A program made the translations under genes and the position numbers. From positions 50,441,131-50,505,130 of the forward strand of contig OX359247.1 of the NCBI GenBank assembly GCA_947179485.1: DNA of 64,000 nt. Reading direction: 5' to 3'. How positions within the stretch are numbered: position 1 is the first letter of the stretch; the number at the start of each line of letters is the position of its first letter. Positions 13,881-26,056 of the stretch are shown here, one piece after another. This stretch comes from Allacma fusca (Eukaryota > Arthropoda > Collembola > Symphypleona > Sminthuridae). The notes under the pieces were generated by a model. The model saw only the letters and a program-made list of their open reading frames with translations. It had not been told where the DNA came from and searched no databases.

Positions 13881-14360
13881 TTTGATTGAAACCAGGGGAT
13901 ACATGGATCATAAATTGATTTCTTCTCTTGATTCACATTTTCAGGCTGGTGAATATCTTATTCGTATTGTTATGGATCTAAAATGTTTCCTTTTTTTAGA
14001 GCTTGGTTCAATAGGAAGGATGTCAACTCTTCTACTTGTTACATTTTTATATTCGCAGTACACTTCTTGGACAACGAATTTATTTTATTTAAATTCTGTA
14101 GCTAACAATGAACGAATGCTGTGATGTCGATTATTACGTAATAATTCACCTCTGGGGCATTTACCAAGGATATGTCCTAAGGTTTCAAACTCATTGCAAT
14201 ATCGGCTATTACCTTGGCTGTAATCCGGATTTGATTGATTAGGCAATACATTTCCGCTCATTTTGATTGAATTTATCCATTTAGATGTAGATAACCCAAA
14301 TTTATTAGTTATCCATTTGTTTGCACTGAGTTTTGATAATATTTGTAAAGTAATACACAT
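13881..14360 (-). pseudogene. 3' end of a LINE retrotransposon (R2-like), decayed
   Basis: On the minus strand, residues after position 14360 run down to a Cys/His block of the type found at the C-terminus of R2-like non-LTR polymerases: a Cys pair region, then FETLGHILGKCPRGELLRNN and RHHSIRSLL. Reading on past a stop near 14085, the next blocks (RRVDILPIEPSS, then SITIRIRYS, then with a frame change EKKSIYDPCIPW) match the endonuclease-like tail of these polymerases. The stop and the frameshift mark it as a dead fragment. The reverse-transcriptase core itself is absent, so this is a 5'-truncated copy. Clade assignment to R2-like rests on family knowledge of the Cys-His and endonuclease tail. 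Confidence 0.7.
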
Positions 14361-14552
14361 AATGTTCTAAGCAATAATTTTAAGTAATAATAATTATGTA
14401 ATTATTACTTAAAATTTTTACTAATGCATAGTTCTACATAGTAAGTTCCTCTGGATTTACTTTACCAACCTAAGCTCGCATTTAGTGCTTTCATCCTATC
14501 AAAATTATTACTGATGATCTCGGTACCCATAATGTAGGCATTATTGTATTTA

Positions 14553-15857
14553 CAGTCGACTCTCCTTATAACGTCTCTCGCTATAGAGTCGCTATCCCTA
14601 TAAAGTCATCCTGAGTTCATCTCAAGCCACATTATATGTTAATTTCTACTTTCTTAGCGTCACTCATCATAACGTCAGTTCCTTTATAAAGTCGTATTTT
14701 TGTTGCCCTAGGTTAAAAAGCGTACCCTCATTACGTCAGGTTGACGTTATAAACCTTGCTAAATAACTTACATACATGTGCTGTCATTTTAAAGTTATTT
14801 TTACTCTTTATTTTCACTCTTTATTTTCACTCTTTATTTTCACTCTTTATTTTCACTCTTTATTTTCACTCTTTATTTTCACTCTTTATTTTCACTCTTT
14901 ATTTTCACTCTTTATTTTCACTCTTTATTTTCACTCTTTATTTTCACTCTTTATTTTCACTCTTTATTTTCACTCTTTATTTTCACTCTTTATTTTCACT
15001 CTTTATTTTCACTCTTTATTTTCACTCTTTATTTTCACTCTTTATTTTCACTCTTTATTTTCACTCTTTATTTTCACTCTTTATTTTCACTCTTTATTTT
15101 CACTATAATTCCATCGGCTTACCACTGGCTTCTATCGGCAACGTTATAAAATACTGGAAGTAACGTTTTAAGGGCATTACACTCTTACGGCAGCGGCAGA
15201 ATGCAAGCTGCTCCACGCAGCTCAGATAATCGTTTCATGTTTTGAAACATTTTGCGAAATATCAACGTTAATGATTGCAGTCCTAATTCTTATTTATGTA
15301 TAGTATAGTGTTTATCAGGTGCAATTTTTGCGGGTCCTTGGACGTTTCTTATGGCGATAGTTGCCTGTTTTTATTCATAATTTGAAATCTGAATTGTTGA
15401 TATCTGTACATTTTCAAGCGTCCATTTTCAACGAAATTGGTTAAGCCCCATACAAGAAAATCCAAATTTTCAAGCTTTGAAATTTAATTTGGCATCCAGC
15501 AAAGAACTGATAGTTATAGTTTAAACGAAATTAATTTTTTGCTGATTGAAAACCGTTGTAAATGATCTGAGAAGTCCCTTATCGAGATTCAGAAAATACA
15601 CTGTTCAATCCTGACTTTTGTTTTTGGTGGATTTTGCTTGGGATAATTTATAAAATATGATTATTTATTATTGAATAATATTAAATATTTTCATTCTCAC
15701 TCTGCATGGATACATTAGTAAGTGGTACTTAAATGAAATGAGGCGAATTAAATTAAACAATTAAACCGGCATTTATTTTGAGCCTCTATAACGTCGTCCC
15801 CCTTATAACGTCGCTTTTTCAGAGATTTATGGATATCGTTACAAAGAGACTCGACCT
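14553..15857. mobile_element. Non-autonomous pogo/Tigger-like DNA transposon
   Basis: The left end reads CAGTCGACTCTCCTTATAAC and the right end, reverse-complemented, carries AGGTCGAGTCTCTTTGTAAC, an imperfect terminal inverted repeat of the CAGTCGA type common in pogo/Tigger elements. Subterminal 'TATAACGTC' and 'TATAAAGTC' motifs recur at both ends (14571, 14597, 15788, 15802). A TA precedes the left end, but the right flank has lost a clear TA duplication. There is no transposase; the interior is largely the 13-bp minisatellite at 14798-15105. Confidence 0.65.
14798..15105. repeat. 13-bp minisatellite (TTTATTTTCACTC)n
   Basis: About 23 head-to-tail copies of a 13-base unit, almost without variation, lying inside the pogo/Tigger-like element. 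Because 13 is not a multiple of 3 and the unit has no stop in any forward frame, all frames stay open, giving spurious Phe/Leu/Ser-rich ORFs. Confidence 0.97.
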
Positions 15858-16991
15858 CCAGGCTTTCTCTTCTTCGTGATTCAGAACAATATTTCCCCCA
15901 AATCTTGTGCGGCTTTTGTTTGGAATGTATTTTATACCTATTCTGATGTTTTGTTTACTCGGGTGTAATTTTGGTTTGCCAATAAAACAACTCGCATATA
16001 GTCACGTCTGATTCTAAATAATATCTGACTGTTTCTGCGGAACTGTGTTCAGAATATTACAAGAATTTAATGACTAGTAGACTAGTGCGTGACTTGAGTG
16101 TGCTGCAAAACATCAACCTTCAGTTCATTCGTACTCCAATATCATTATTAGAATAGAGATCTAGAGATGTGCAGCAGTGTAAAATCCTTAACCTCGTTGC
16201 GCCGTTATTGACGAACGTGTATAAAAGAAAATATTTAATTGTGAAGTCATATTTATTTATAAAGCTATTCTTAAATCCCATATTCCAGTCCCACCATTAT
16301 CAATTTCAATACAATTTCAGATCAATTTCATTTGATGGTTACCTGTGAGTTGTAATTGAAATAAATTTCAAATAAAAATGGCTTTTAAGTTGTTGACTCA
16401 ATTTTAGTTACAAATCAACTATCAATTCAGGCATTATAACTAGGAAATTCCCCAATTTCAGTTTCAAAAACAACCGGGTAACTCCGAAATGGTTTAATAA
16501 ATTGAGCTTGTAACTATTCAGGTATTGCGCATGAAGATATCTCTCTCTCTAGTAATAGTAATAGTAAGAACTCTAGTAATGCATTTCTAAGTGGCCAAAA
16601 CCAGGCCTGGTATCATGTTACCCGATCGGTTTAAAAAAATTAATTTAAGCTCCTAGTATGCCAGTGAACAAGTTTGCATCAATTCCGAGCCTCTAAAGCC
16701 CGTATTTAAGAAATAGCCTGGGGCGTACCACCTCCCTTCATCTCGGGACGTCAATGGGGCTCAATCCTGCCAGCAGTTGCTCATGCCTGGAGGTCACTAA
16801 TTTGTATTTTTGGTTTTTGTTGGAAGCAATATATTTTATGTTGTACCTTGCCACAATAATTATGGACATTTGTTTTTTCATTGAATCTAACTCGAGCAGA
16901 GTGTAACGGCACTGATGTGCTTTAAAATGAGACAAAAAAACATGGTTTTTCAAATGGAGCAAATGAGGCAATCATTCACAATTGTTTGTAA
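15858..16991. other. Spacer without recognised gene
   Basis: AT-rich intergenic sequence. A minor TAGTAA repeat lies near 16550-16580. No gene or element ends were identified. Confidence 0.4.
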
Positions 16992-18380
16992 GGGAGTGTG
17001 CACATATTACATTTCATTTTTGGGGGAGGGAGGGGGTCCTGAAGCTGATGATTTTGTGTGTACCAAGGGGATGTGGGGATAATCTTGCTGATGACGTTTC
17101 ACCCATTCTCACAAAAATGTAAGGAATAAACACGGATAATTGTTAGGCAAGCGTTTTTAGTGACAAACTTTTATTGGTGAAAGACCACTGATACGTTTTA
17201 TAAACATACGCAAGCCGTACATTAGTCCAAATGTCTGACAACCATGAGCATTCCGAAAGCTCATGGCTTACGCAAGAATGGCTACAAAATCCCGTCCGTC
17301 AATTTCAGTTTTGCAAATAATTAGTTTTCATGATCTCAGTTGTTGTCGCCCTTGGCGATGCAACATGGACAAATGTTTAATACAAAATTTTCTCCATGTT
17401 CCGGTGCTCTTTAAGCAGGATTGTTCTGTCGTTCGTAATTGAAAACCTGGACGATTCATCTACCTACTTTGGCTATTTGTTGTCAAATGGCATGCTAAAT
17501 GTCTGGAAATTATTTCCTGACTACTATTGCCCCAGCATTAAAGACAACCTTGAAAGCTAAACCCACCATGCGTGCGATTACTATTTTGTTAGCACCATTT
17601 CATATGAACCCCACAAAAAAGTTTCTCATAGAAATTTGTTAGAAAGCATCTCGAAAAATATTGAATCTGTTGTTCAAAGTAATCAAATGCAATTTTCCAC
17701 AATGCGTCAACCTGAGTATTTGTTGGAAACACCGGTGGAATTTATTGTAAATGTGGCTGACTCGATACAGAGCGAATTTGTTCATATAACTGACGTTAAA
17801 TGTAAATTTTATAATAACAATAGGCTCTTTGCAAACACAGTAATAATTGCAACTTTGCTTTAGTCCGCGAAGGAGAAACCAAAATAAAACGACCGCGATC
17901 TCAAGTTTCCCAACCGGTATTCGTTTACCTTAATTATTTTTTTTCTTCCTTCAAAATTGAATTTATTTTGTTTAAGTACGAACACGTGGACCGATTTCAA
18001 CCAATAACACACTCATCAATATTGAACAAAATGGGTCGAACATTTTCGGAGAAAATTAGTTTTTTTACGCAAGAACACGCTGACCTGTTTCAATCAATAA
18101 CAAACTCATACGAGTTTTCGGCCTACCCAATGATAACTAAAACTTTGAATGGTTTGGTCTAGTAGTTTCGGGGGGGAAACTACCAGACATCACGGACAAC
18201 ACTATCTTATAAGGGGGCTGACGCCGCCCTAAAAATGCTGCGGATTAAACTTATTTTTTCTTTGTTTTTGCTTTGATGACGTTTACAGGGGGGGGTCAAG
18301 GATTAATGACGTTAGGATGACGATAGGGGGTAGGGTCCAAAAATGGTGAAAAAAATGAAACGTAATATGTGCACACTCCC
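16992..18380. mobile_element. Non-autonomous DNA transposon, Harbinger-like ends
   Basis: The ends form a terminal inverted repeat of about 30 bases beginning GGGAGTGTGCACATATTAC, with one mismatch over the first 30. Flanking trinucleotides are TAA on the left and TAT on the right, close to the TWA target preferred by PIF/Harbinger elements. The inside holds only short frames (17636-17863, 17968-18162) that match no transposase I know. A 38-base direct repeat occurs near 17978 and 18072. Superfamily assignment is tentative. Confidence 0.6.
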
Positions 18381-18561
18381 TATGCCGAATTCCTTGGTGG
18401 GAGTTCCATCATATTGTAAATTGAAATGTATACCTGTTCACATTAACAATCCATTTCCAAACCGTTAATCTTAAAATAAAATATATTCAAGTTCAGCAAA
18501 ACAAGTTTGGCCACTGACTTAAATGAATCTTCTTTCCCCAGATATATACTTCAAAAGCAAT

Positions 18562-18897
18562 TAAAATGACGTCGTTAGAGAACACTGTGGATGGGATGAT
18601 TCCAACCATCTATTGTACATATTCGTGCAACATAGTAAGAAGACACCAATCGCGAGAGAGGACATTGTCATTAACGCCATAGATTGCCAGGTTGATTCCT
18701 TTACCGAATCGATTAAACAAGTTTCGGAAATTCTGGAAATGGTAAATGTATAGATATATTTTGTTTTATGATTCAGTAAATATGAGAATTAAATTCAATA
18801 GGTTTTATGATTTGCTAAACGTATACGTTAATTTGTATTTTTAGAGGTCAGCATACGGTTACGTTCTCAAGAGTGGATTCACTGTGTGCCGACATTA
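18562..18897 (+). pseudogene. Possible MAGE/NSE3-type domain remnant
   Basis: From about 18598 a spliced-looking frame reads LLYIFVQHSKKTPIAREDIV, then SFTESIKQVSEILEM, followed by a GTAAATG donor. After a TTTTTAG acceptor near 18842 it continues SAYGYVLKS. The order (hydrophobic helix, basic KxPIxRxDIV, helix ending SxILE, then xFGYxLK) resembles the first winged helix of MAGE-homology proteins such as SMC5/6 subunit NSE3. An ATG at 18566 (MTSLENTVDG) is one base out of frame with it, and a stop follows soon after the second block. If the family call is right this is a broken copy. Recognition is by motif memory only. Confidence 0.35.
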
Positions 18898-18960
18898 ACC
18901 CCACCAACCGTAAAGGTCATTGTCGAGAGGGTGGAAAGAGTATCAGAAGATGGTAATGAT

Positions 18961-19756
18961 TGGTGAGAGTGAAGAAACGTCGAGTAGAGCGAGGGGCAAT
19001 CTAAATGTGAAGAGTCGACGTGGAGCAGCGAGAGGAAAGCGACGGGGCAGTTATACAGCAATGAGTGCTGAACTCTTTTTTGTTCAATTGGTATAATTTT
19101 GAATTGAGTCTTAATTGTTGCAGTTCGATAATTTTGTCAGCATAATAAAATATTTGAATAAAGATGGGTTCTATTATCCATTCTGATTGCGTGATGCCCA
19201 TTGTCATAAACCCAAAGGAGATCAGATCAGGTCTATTCTTCATTGGAAAGGAACTTTTCGTGAACTCGGATTATACCATTTTAAAATATTCAACACGTGG
19301 ATAAAATGCAAATTGAGAAGAATTTATGAATAATGGTCAAACTTATAGCAATATATTTAAAATATTTATATTCTGGTACTTACTATCAGTTGTTTAAAAA
19401 TTTTAAACTACAACCATATAGTTCCACAAAACATGAAAACGCTTATCTGTTATCAATAACGCATCAGAAAGAATTCAGCGCATTGACAAATATATAGTAA
19501 CGTATTAATTTATCTTTGTCAATATTAACTAATAGTAAGGTGAAAGCAACATTATCAAACCATTTTTTCTGTAGGGGCACAAATGCATAGGTAATGTATG
19601 CATGGGTACAGTCGTGCAGTAGCCGAAGTCCCACAATCAGTGACATTAATGATTCTCCTCGAGCGCGCCTAATAATTAGCTCAGAGATTCTTTTGCACTA
19701 TAGGAAAGAATTGTCTCCAAAACTAAAAACTTCGATTCTGCTTTCATAATACGGCG
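18961..19756. other. AT-rich spacer
   Basis: No gene or element boundary recognised; frames on the minus strand here are short and unsupported. Confidence 0.4.
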
Positions 19757-20309
19757 CAGAGGTGTGCAGGGAGAAGGCATCCTTCAAAGGGGAAAGGTAA
19801 ATTTCTTAACGTTGCAGTAGGAATGGAAGGTTGGCGATACTTTTTTCTGAAGGCTTAAGGAAGCCTTCACAAAAACTAGCAATGAAGGACTGTGAAGTAA
19901 GGGGTCCCTAAATATTAGCCCTCTAACGCCGTGAAAGCTTCCAGGAACACGAAATATCTATAACTTGAGATCATAGCACGCACACGCATTGACGTTTTGC
20001 TGCTACCGAAGAAATACAGCCAATTTATGAACTCACAACTGACATTGTGTGCCAGCTGCAAGCTCTATTCACTCCTCTATATCGTGCTGGTGCAAAACGT
20101 TTTTAAGCGGGTTGTAGTTGTAAAATTGAATGAAGGCTATTTTTAGAGGAAGGCTGAAGGCTAAAATGAGTTTATGTCATTCGGAAGGAAGGGTGAATGC
20201 AGGCAAACTTTTTAGAGGGCTTCATTCTAAGACATTTTAAAAGGAAACGTTTTACTAAATTTTAGCCTTTGAAGTCTTGAAGGAAGGCTGTTTCCTTTGC
20301 GCATCTCTG
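19757..20309. mobile_element. hAT-type MITE
   Basis: Ends are CAGAGGTGTGCA on the left and, reverse-complemented, CAGAGATGCGCA on the right. These fit the hAT terminal consensus CAGRGNTGNNCA and are followed by matching TCCTTCAA subterminal bases. Flanking octamers (ATACGGCG, TTACGACC) agree at five of eight positions, so the target duplication has decayed. It has no coding capacity; GAAGGCT/AGCCTTC motifs repeat inside. It sits at the 3' end of the Gr pseudogene at 20255-21795. Confidence 0.65.
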
Positions 20310-21795
20310 TTACGACCGGTATTTAAATTTGGGTTTGCGTAGCACACATTATTACAGCGATTGTTCGTTCTTGAATTTTTGCACGATGTTTCAACAAACC
20401 TCACTTGAAATATGAATATGGTTCGGGTAAAAATAGCTCCCAAAATCTAAAAAGATACAGTGGAGTCTTAACACGCATGCTTGAATATTTTCACTTCAAC
20501 TTCAAGTACAAACTGAATTATATTATCCCCCTGTTATACATAGATTCAAAGTTTAGAAATAACAGGTCTGCGGAAAGCTTCCATTTCCATTCTACAAGTG
20601 ACACACAGCAAATCTTCCAACTCTTTGAGCACTGGAAGTAGATGATTAATGACCAATAATTCATATTATAAGCATGTAATTCCAGAACTTACGGTTGTCA
20701 AAATGTAATGCTTCAATAATTGTTAATTAATTAACATTAAACTTTTATAACTGCATGATTTTTACAACCATCTGTAATATTCAATAGCTTATCATAAAAC
20801 TGTCTTACCTTCCCTATGCATTGTAATCTATTGACTTGGCTGCCCAACTCCGCTTGGTTCCTTATGATCTGCCATGTTAACATTAATAATAAATCCAAGG
20901 ATATCTCACAATCTAATAATGTTTTACAACTATTTCATCTTTGTTTTTCTCACATTATTTTGCATGAATTCCCCCAGGACTGTGCACAAAAGGATAACGA
21001 TCATTAGAAAAACCAATAAGAACAGAATAAGAAATTGTCTTGGATCCTCCAAGAACTTGTTTAGAACGATGGGTAATTATATTGACCACTATTGTGACCA
21101 CAATTTCTAAACAGTACCATCTCACAAAATTTGAGTAGGAAGTGTATGCAAGTTTTAGATTTTTAATCAATTCCCAGGATTCGTCTATATTCCTTTTCGG
21201 GATTATTTGAAAAGCCTGCTCACTTTCTTCCCCTAAATACTCAAAGTTGAGGAGCTTCTTGTGACTCCGGATTTTCTCCCCTACTCCTGAAAAAATACTC
21301 GAGGTTCCTCAGAATACTCTTGAACATGCTGTTTTGTATCTCCGTTACATTACAATCGGAAGTCAGGACATATAATTGACAAATAACGGGCTTTTCAAAA
21401 CGGCGTCAAAATGCTGTAGGATCGTTGTAACATTACTTCCTTGACTGCTCGAGTTACTATATAACAGAAGTTGAACAAAATAAATGTAAATATCGCTACG
21501 TACCTTTCAGTGGTATGTTCAATTGAGCTCCCTGGGGAGCTACGACGAAGACTACTATCTTGAATAATACACATTGTTTGACAAACCGTGATTGTTGACT
21601 GGCAGTTGAACACATCAATGTATTAGAAAAGGATAAATACTGATATTTTAGCCGAAGCTCTGCTATACAAATAGAGCTTGTTGTAGAGAGAGCTTTCTGC
21701 AGCAAAGGGAAGTATGTACGTTACTGTAAATGAAGTCTCCACAAGCGAAGAAATAAAGAACCGTCAAAATAATACTTCCCAAATATATCGGATCA
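20255..21795 (-). pseudogene. Gustatory-receptor-like pseudogene (inverted copy of 46383-48150)
   Basis: Several exon remnants line up with the (+) Gr gene at 49162-55174. Near 21490 the minus strand reads ERYVAIFTFILFNFCYIVTR. Near 21150 it reads IKNLKLAYTSYSNFV, matching LIQNLKAVYVLYSDVA of the live gene. Near 20550 an exon contains EWKWKLSADLLF, matching EWKWKSTAGNVF. Near 20440 the last exon contains RTIFIFQV, matching FTIFLFQV. Frames are broken between blocks and there is no usable start. The last exon runs into the hAT MITE at 19757-20309. A nearly parallel set of blocks in the opposite orientation lies at 46383-48150, including intron sequence, so the two are a segmental duplication. 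Confidence 0.75.
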
Positions 21796-22593
21796 GAGTA
21801 CTGAAGCTAAAGTTTGGCAGGTTTCGCCCAAGGATTTTTTACCGGAAACTGCCCAAAAATTGCACTTTCAGGAATAATTATCCTCATGAGGATCTCTCGC
21901 ATTTTAGAAATCTTGTGTTGTACTCAATATCTGACTGTTATTATCTAGCCATGCAGCTTATTCTTAGCACTGTCAATTGTTATTACATGTATTTTAAACT
22001 ATAATTTAGACTGTCTCCTTGACGTACGTAATTCATAAGGAGTTCACGTTACTTTCGTATTTGGTTCCAGGATCGACTGTTGTAGTTTGTGTAGTGTTTA
22101 GTCTTGCCCGGAAAAAGTTATTTATAGTTCTGTTTGACAGCACAACTTTTGTCACAGTACCAAACTATGGATTTTCCAGAAAGCTGCGTCATACTGTACA
22201 ATCCTTTAGCAGTAGGAATTGCATTGACACACAACTCATTAACATGCTCATAAATTAATTGTAATGCCCAATTCAAATGGGTCAGCATGGCCCCGCGTTC
22301 GCAAGCATAGCACGGGTGAAAGTGTGAAAGCACAAATATTTATTGTTGGGAATCAAATAGTGAACATATTTTTGCAATAATAATAATTTCATATTTTAGA
22401 CTGGAAGTTTGAAATGATGATTTCACAAGATTTTATCAGTTCAAATTTTTACAGTTGTAATGTCGATGGATGTATCCCATATGTAAGTAATTACATATAT
22501 CTCCTTCTATCTAGTGAGGTCCCTGCAAATAATGAAGCCAACGTACATAATATACAACTAACAATTCATGATTCAGCCTGGGAAAGTTCAAGT
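21796..22593. other. Spacer, nothing recognised
   Basis: AT-rich sequence between the Gr pseudogene and a tRNA-like fragment. No supported gene. Confidence 0.4.
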
Positions 22594-22662
22594 GGAGTGC
22601 AACCAGGAACCGAACCCGATTGAATACCAAAGATCAGCATTAGTTACTAACTGGAGCATTAC
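22594..22662 (-). other. tRNA-like fragment (tRNA pseudogene or SINE head)
   Basis: On the minus strand the bases follow a tRNA layout: an A-box-like CCAGTTAGTAACTAATG, an anticodon-arm-like TGATCTTTGGTATTCA, and a B-box-like GGGTTCGGTTCC. The acceptor ends do not pair and the anticodon stem is imperfect, so a functional tRNA is unlikely. No poly-A or LINE-like tail was identified next to it. Confidence 0.3.
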
Positions 22663-22967
22663 AAAACTGTACAAACCATATATACTATATATACATAGAA
22701 CGTGTTCTATTGTGAATACGAATCCCAGCCATTGTATTGAAAATTGTCGGCAGCACTTACAAATAGCAGTCACTCACAATCAGTAGAACTGAAGTTGTAC
22801 ACTACTGACACTAAAAATAATTATTGCTGTCAGATTTTAATTTGATTTTCAGAACCAGTACGTGACATAAAAGGTGTAGAAGATTTGCTATCTGACAACA
22901 TCTCAGATACATATATTTATAATTCTTAATTACATACAAAGCTTCAATCATTCCCCTGGAATCCATA

Positions 22968-24114
22968 TCATTCGTCAGTTGAATAGTAGTGAACACCGAG
23001 TGTGTCCTCATTCTGAATTTGTCGTCGATATCCACAGACTGTCCAAATACAGAAGCTTTGCACAATTATTAAGGGAATGAGACCAACTGCCGTCCATAAG
23101 ATTTGCATTTTTAGATCCCTAAATGTAAAGAGGGACCACAGAATAACCATTGCTATCCAAAAGGTTAAGCAAATAGAAGCCGCTACAATCCATACATTCA
23201 GCAATTTCGGACTAACCTGAATAAAATAGATAAAAAATACAACTGCCGATTAATATTTGACTTCTACTACTCTATTTTTAACAACACACTCGCAGAACTT
23301 TTCTATAAAAAAAAACAATTACATCATATGTCCCTTTGAGTAGCACCAGCGATACTATGAACCCGAGAATTCCAAGAGCCATTGCTGCTGCCGACACTAC
23401 TTTTATATTGTGTGCTATTTAGAAATCAAACAATCGGGATAGTTATAGTTGAGAAACTTTGATTATCCATTTTTTATTTGTTTTTTATTACCTTACGAAA
23501 ATACTGTATTATTGCCTAATTGCCTATACATTACCTTCAGTCATTAAAATATACGCCGCATCCGGCGTCATGTTAACTCCCCTGTCCACCAAATCCCAAG
23601 GGACCATTCCGATACCAGTCCCCAGACGAACCGCAAAGGAAAGTGCAACACAGGCATAACCAATCTGCAAAAATCAGTATTGTTATTTTGTTATATTAAA
23701 ACTACGGTAAATTCAGTACAATTAACTGTTTCACAAATAATTGTTTATGAGGTAGGGGCCACTATACAGAATCAGAGAATTTTAGGAATACAAGTGAATC
23801 AGTAATTGGTACTGAATTTTTATAACACACTACCGTTATTGACAGTCGTTGGGAATTTTTTAAATAGCATAATTTAATGTTTGTGAGGTCAGTCATCACC
23901 ATACTAAACAGATATGGATACTGGAACACAGAGCTTTTTTATTACAGATTTTTTGTTAATACATACAAATCCACCTGCTGAAGTCAAAAAGATTTGACAG
24001 TCGTAACTATCAAATGCAATAATTAAGAGTCAAATTCTCAAGATTACTTACTGTCTGAAGCCACGAAATGAATTTTGTCCAATTCTTAATTCCACAGCAC
24101 TGATTCCTATCCAT
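22968..24114 (-). CDS. Four-pass membrane protein, family not recognised
   Basis: Four exons with consensus splice sites join into 177 residues: 24114-24052, 23664-23535, 23414-23323 and 23216-22968, with phases matching at every junction. The protein starts MDRNQCCGIKNWTKFISWLQ, giving a CCG motif followed by a first hydrophobic segment. Then come an extracellular-looking loop with Asn-Met-Thr, a hydrophobic segment rich in Ala/Leu (exon 3), two more hydrophobic segments in exon 4, and a polar tail ending YYSTDE. The layout (short Cys-containing N-terminus, four membrane segments, under 200 residues) is like the small insect four-pass families such as DUF4728/LAPTM-like proteins, but I cannot place it. 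No breaks are seen; it is probably a working gene, transcribed away from the Ly6 gene. Confidence 0.75.
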
Positions 24115-26056
24115 TTTGATTGTTCTGGAAACAAGTTAGAATAAAATTGCAAGTGAAGGAAATGAACTTTTCCAGTTTGAATTTTCCATCACAATATGGA
24201 TAGAGCTTGTTGTTTATGACGAGGAACCCACTCATTAAAATGTCATTAGGAAGTAACGAGCAGGTTGATGACATCCTAGAAGAGAACTGTATTTATGCAT
24301 TCAGCTTCTAACTATACGTACATACATATGCTATTATGAAGTAAACATTTCTAGTTAAATACTTGTACTGGAATCGTTCGAGGGTGGGATATATTTACAA
24401 CACGAGTTTCAATAGAACGTCACCTCTGACCTCAAAAAGCACATATGTACATTTGTACGGAAGTGCTTATGTAGTATAATAAGCATACCTGTTAATAGCT
24501 CGCTATTTGTCATTCGCTTTCACAATTTTGTAATTACCTAGTTTGCTAATTAAGTAATAAGGTGCCTGAAAACGTAAATGTCCATTTTAAAACTTACATT
24601 TATTACCTAGCAGGTTTAATCGCCTGCTTCGCTGGTAAACGATTCTGCGTCCAATTTCAGTGTAAAGGAAAAACCATTCAAATTTTCGGTGAAAATTAAA
24701 CAAGGCATTATTTTTAGGGCCATATTGTGGCCTATACCGTTATAGATGAGATGCCACAAATTTGCAGGGATTTCTTATGTTTTGCACCCATTTTGTCAAC
24801 ACAGTACTCTGTAGTAAGAATAAGTTACTCTGGAAAAGCTTCCCGTACTTTTTAGTTGTAAGGTTGGCTAAAAAAAGTTAAACTAAAAAATAACATTTCC
24901 CTGTTCGCCTCTTACATTAGTCACTGTTTTTACAGAGTAATTAGTAACAGATTAAGTTCTGCGTATAATGGTAATTATCTGAATGGAGTCAATTGCTTTG
25001 ATGAAATAATTTTGCTTCAACGATCAGAGGAAAATGACTCCATGGATGGAACCCAAGTAGGTGCAGCATATATAAATTAAAAAGGGCACTAAAGTAATGA
25101 AATCTACTCACGTCAGTAATAGCGTAAATTATAATTATCTGTAATGAAGCACAAATTAAAAAGACAAGTTCTGTAGAAATGGTGTACTTAATGTTTATAC
25201 ATCAAACATTTCTAAAAGCATAATTTTGTGCATATCCTTTGGACAAAGGTTGCTATCGTTGGCAAAATTGAAGTCAAATCTTCGCTACCTCTGGGTTGCT
25301 GCAGACGTGTAGACTGGAAACTCCAAAAAGGTAGTTTATAATTATATAGAAGTTGTAATCTTGCGAATCACTTACACGCTACTGACAGTCAAATCTAAAA
25401 GTTACTTTTCCCTTGAAAATAAACCTGTTGACTGTCAGTTCATCAATTTCCAATTCCTGTTCATTATCAGGATTTCGGCATGATGTTCATTATGTGAATT
25501 ATTTCTCATTTTTCAGTATACTGGGAATTTATGCTGTCGGCGCGACTGGCTGCACTTTATTGAGAATTTATTAATTTTTTACCAACTTTCACAAGCTGAT
25601 TTTGTACTATATTTAAAAAAAATAAATGACATAACGTATTGCTTACTGTGTTATGTTTATAAATTTTATCGTCCTTCTTCCTAATATTATTTATAACTTT
25701 TTGCGCTTTTAATAGTAATTTAGCTGACCTTACGAGTCAGACTACCAACAGTACCAACCGAAAGAACGGTTCAAGATAGAACATTGAACAACCCATAATA
25801 ATTTTTTATAATTCCTTTTGTAGTGCATAAATTACATCTGCATATAAATTTGTCTCCTCATGAGTGTAAAACCCGTTGGAGCTACAGCTTGCAGCAATCG
25901 GATTTCCGAGCTTTTTACTTTGTTAAGACTCTAAGCAGGGGTACATATGTGTACGTACAGTTTTTTGATGAAGCTTTAATTTGGGGTTCAAAAAATTCAA
26001 TTCTACAACTTAAATATTGATAATACATACATGCTCTACATTCTACTAAACAAGCA
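24115..26056. other. Intergenic region between two divergently transcribed genes
   Basis: Separates the four-pass protein gene (-) from the Ly6-type gene (+), so it should hold both promoters. No coding exon, element end or strong motif was identified. Confidence 0.45.

Noticed and set aside
14756..15163. 135-residue Phe/Leu-rich, apparently membrane-spanning protein
   Set aside because: The 13-bp minisatellite is open in every forward frame, so the hydrophobic repeats are an artefact.
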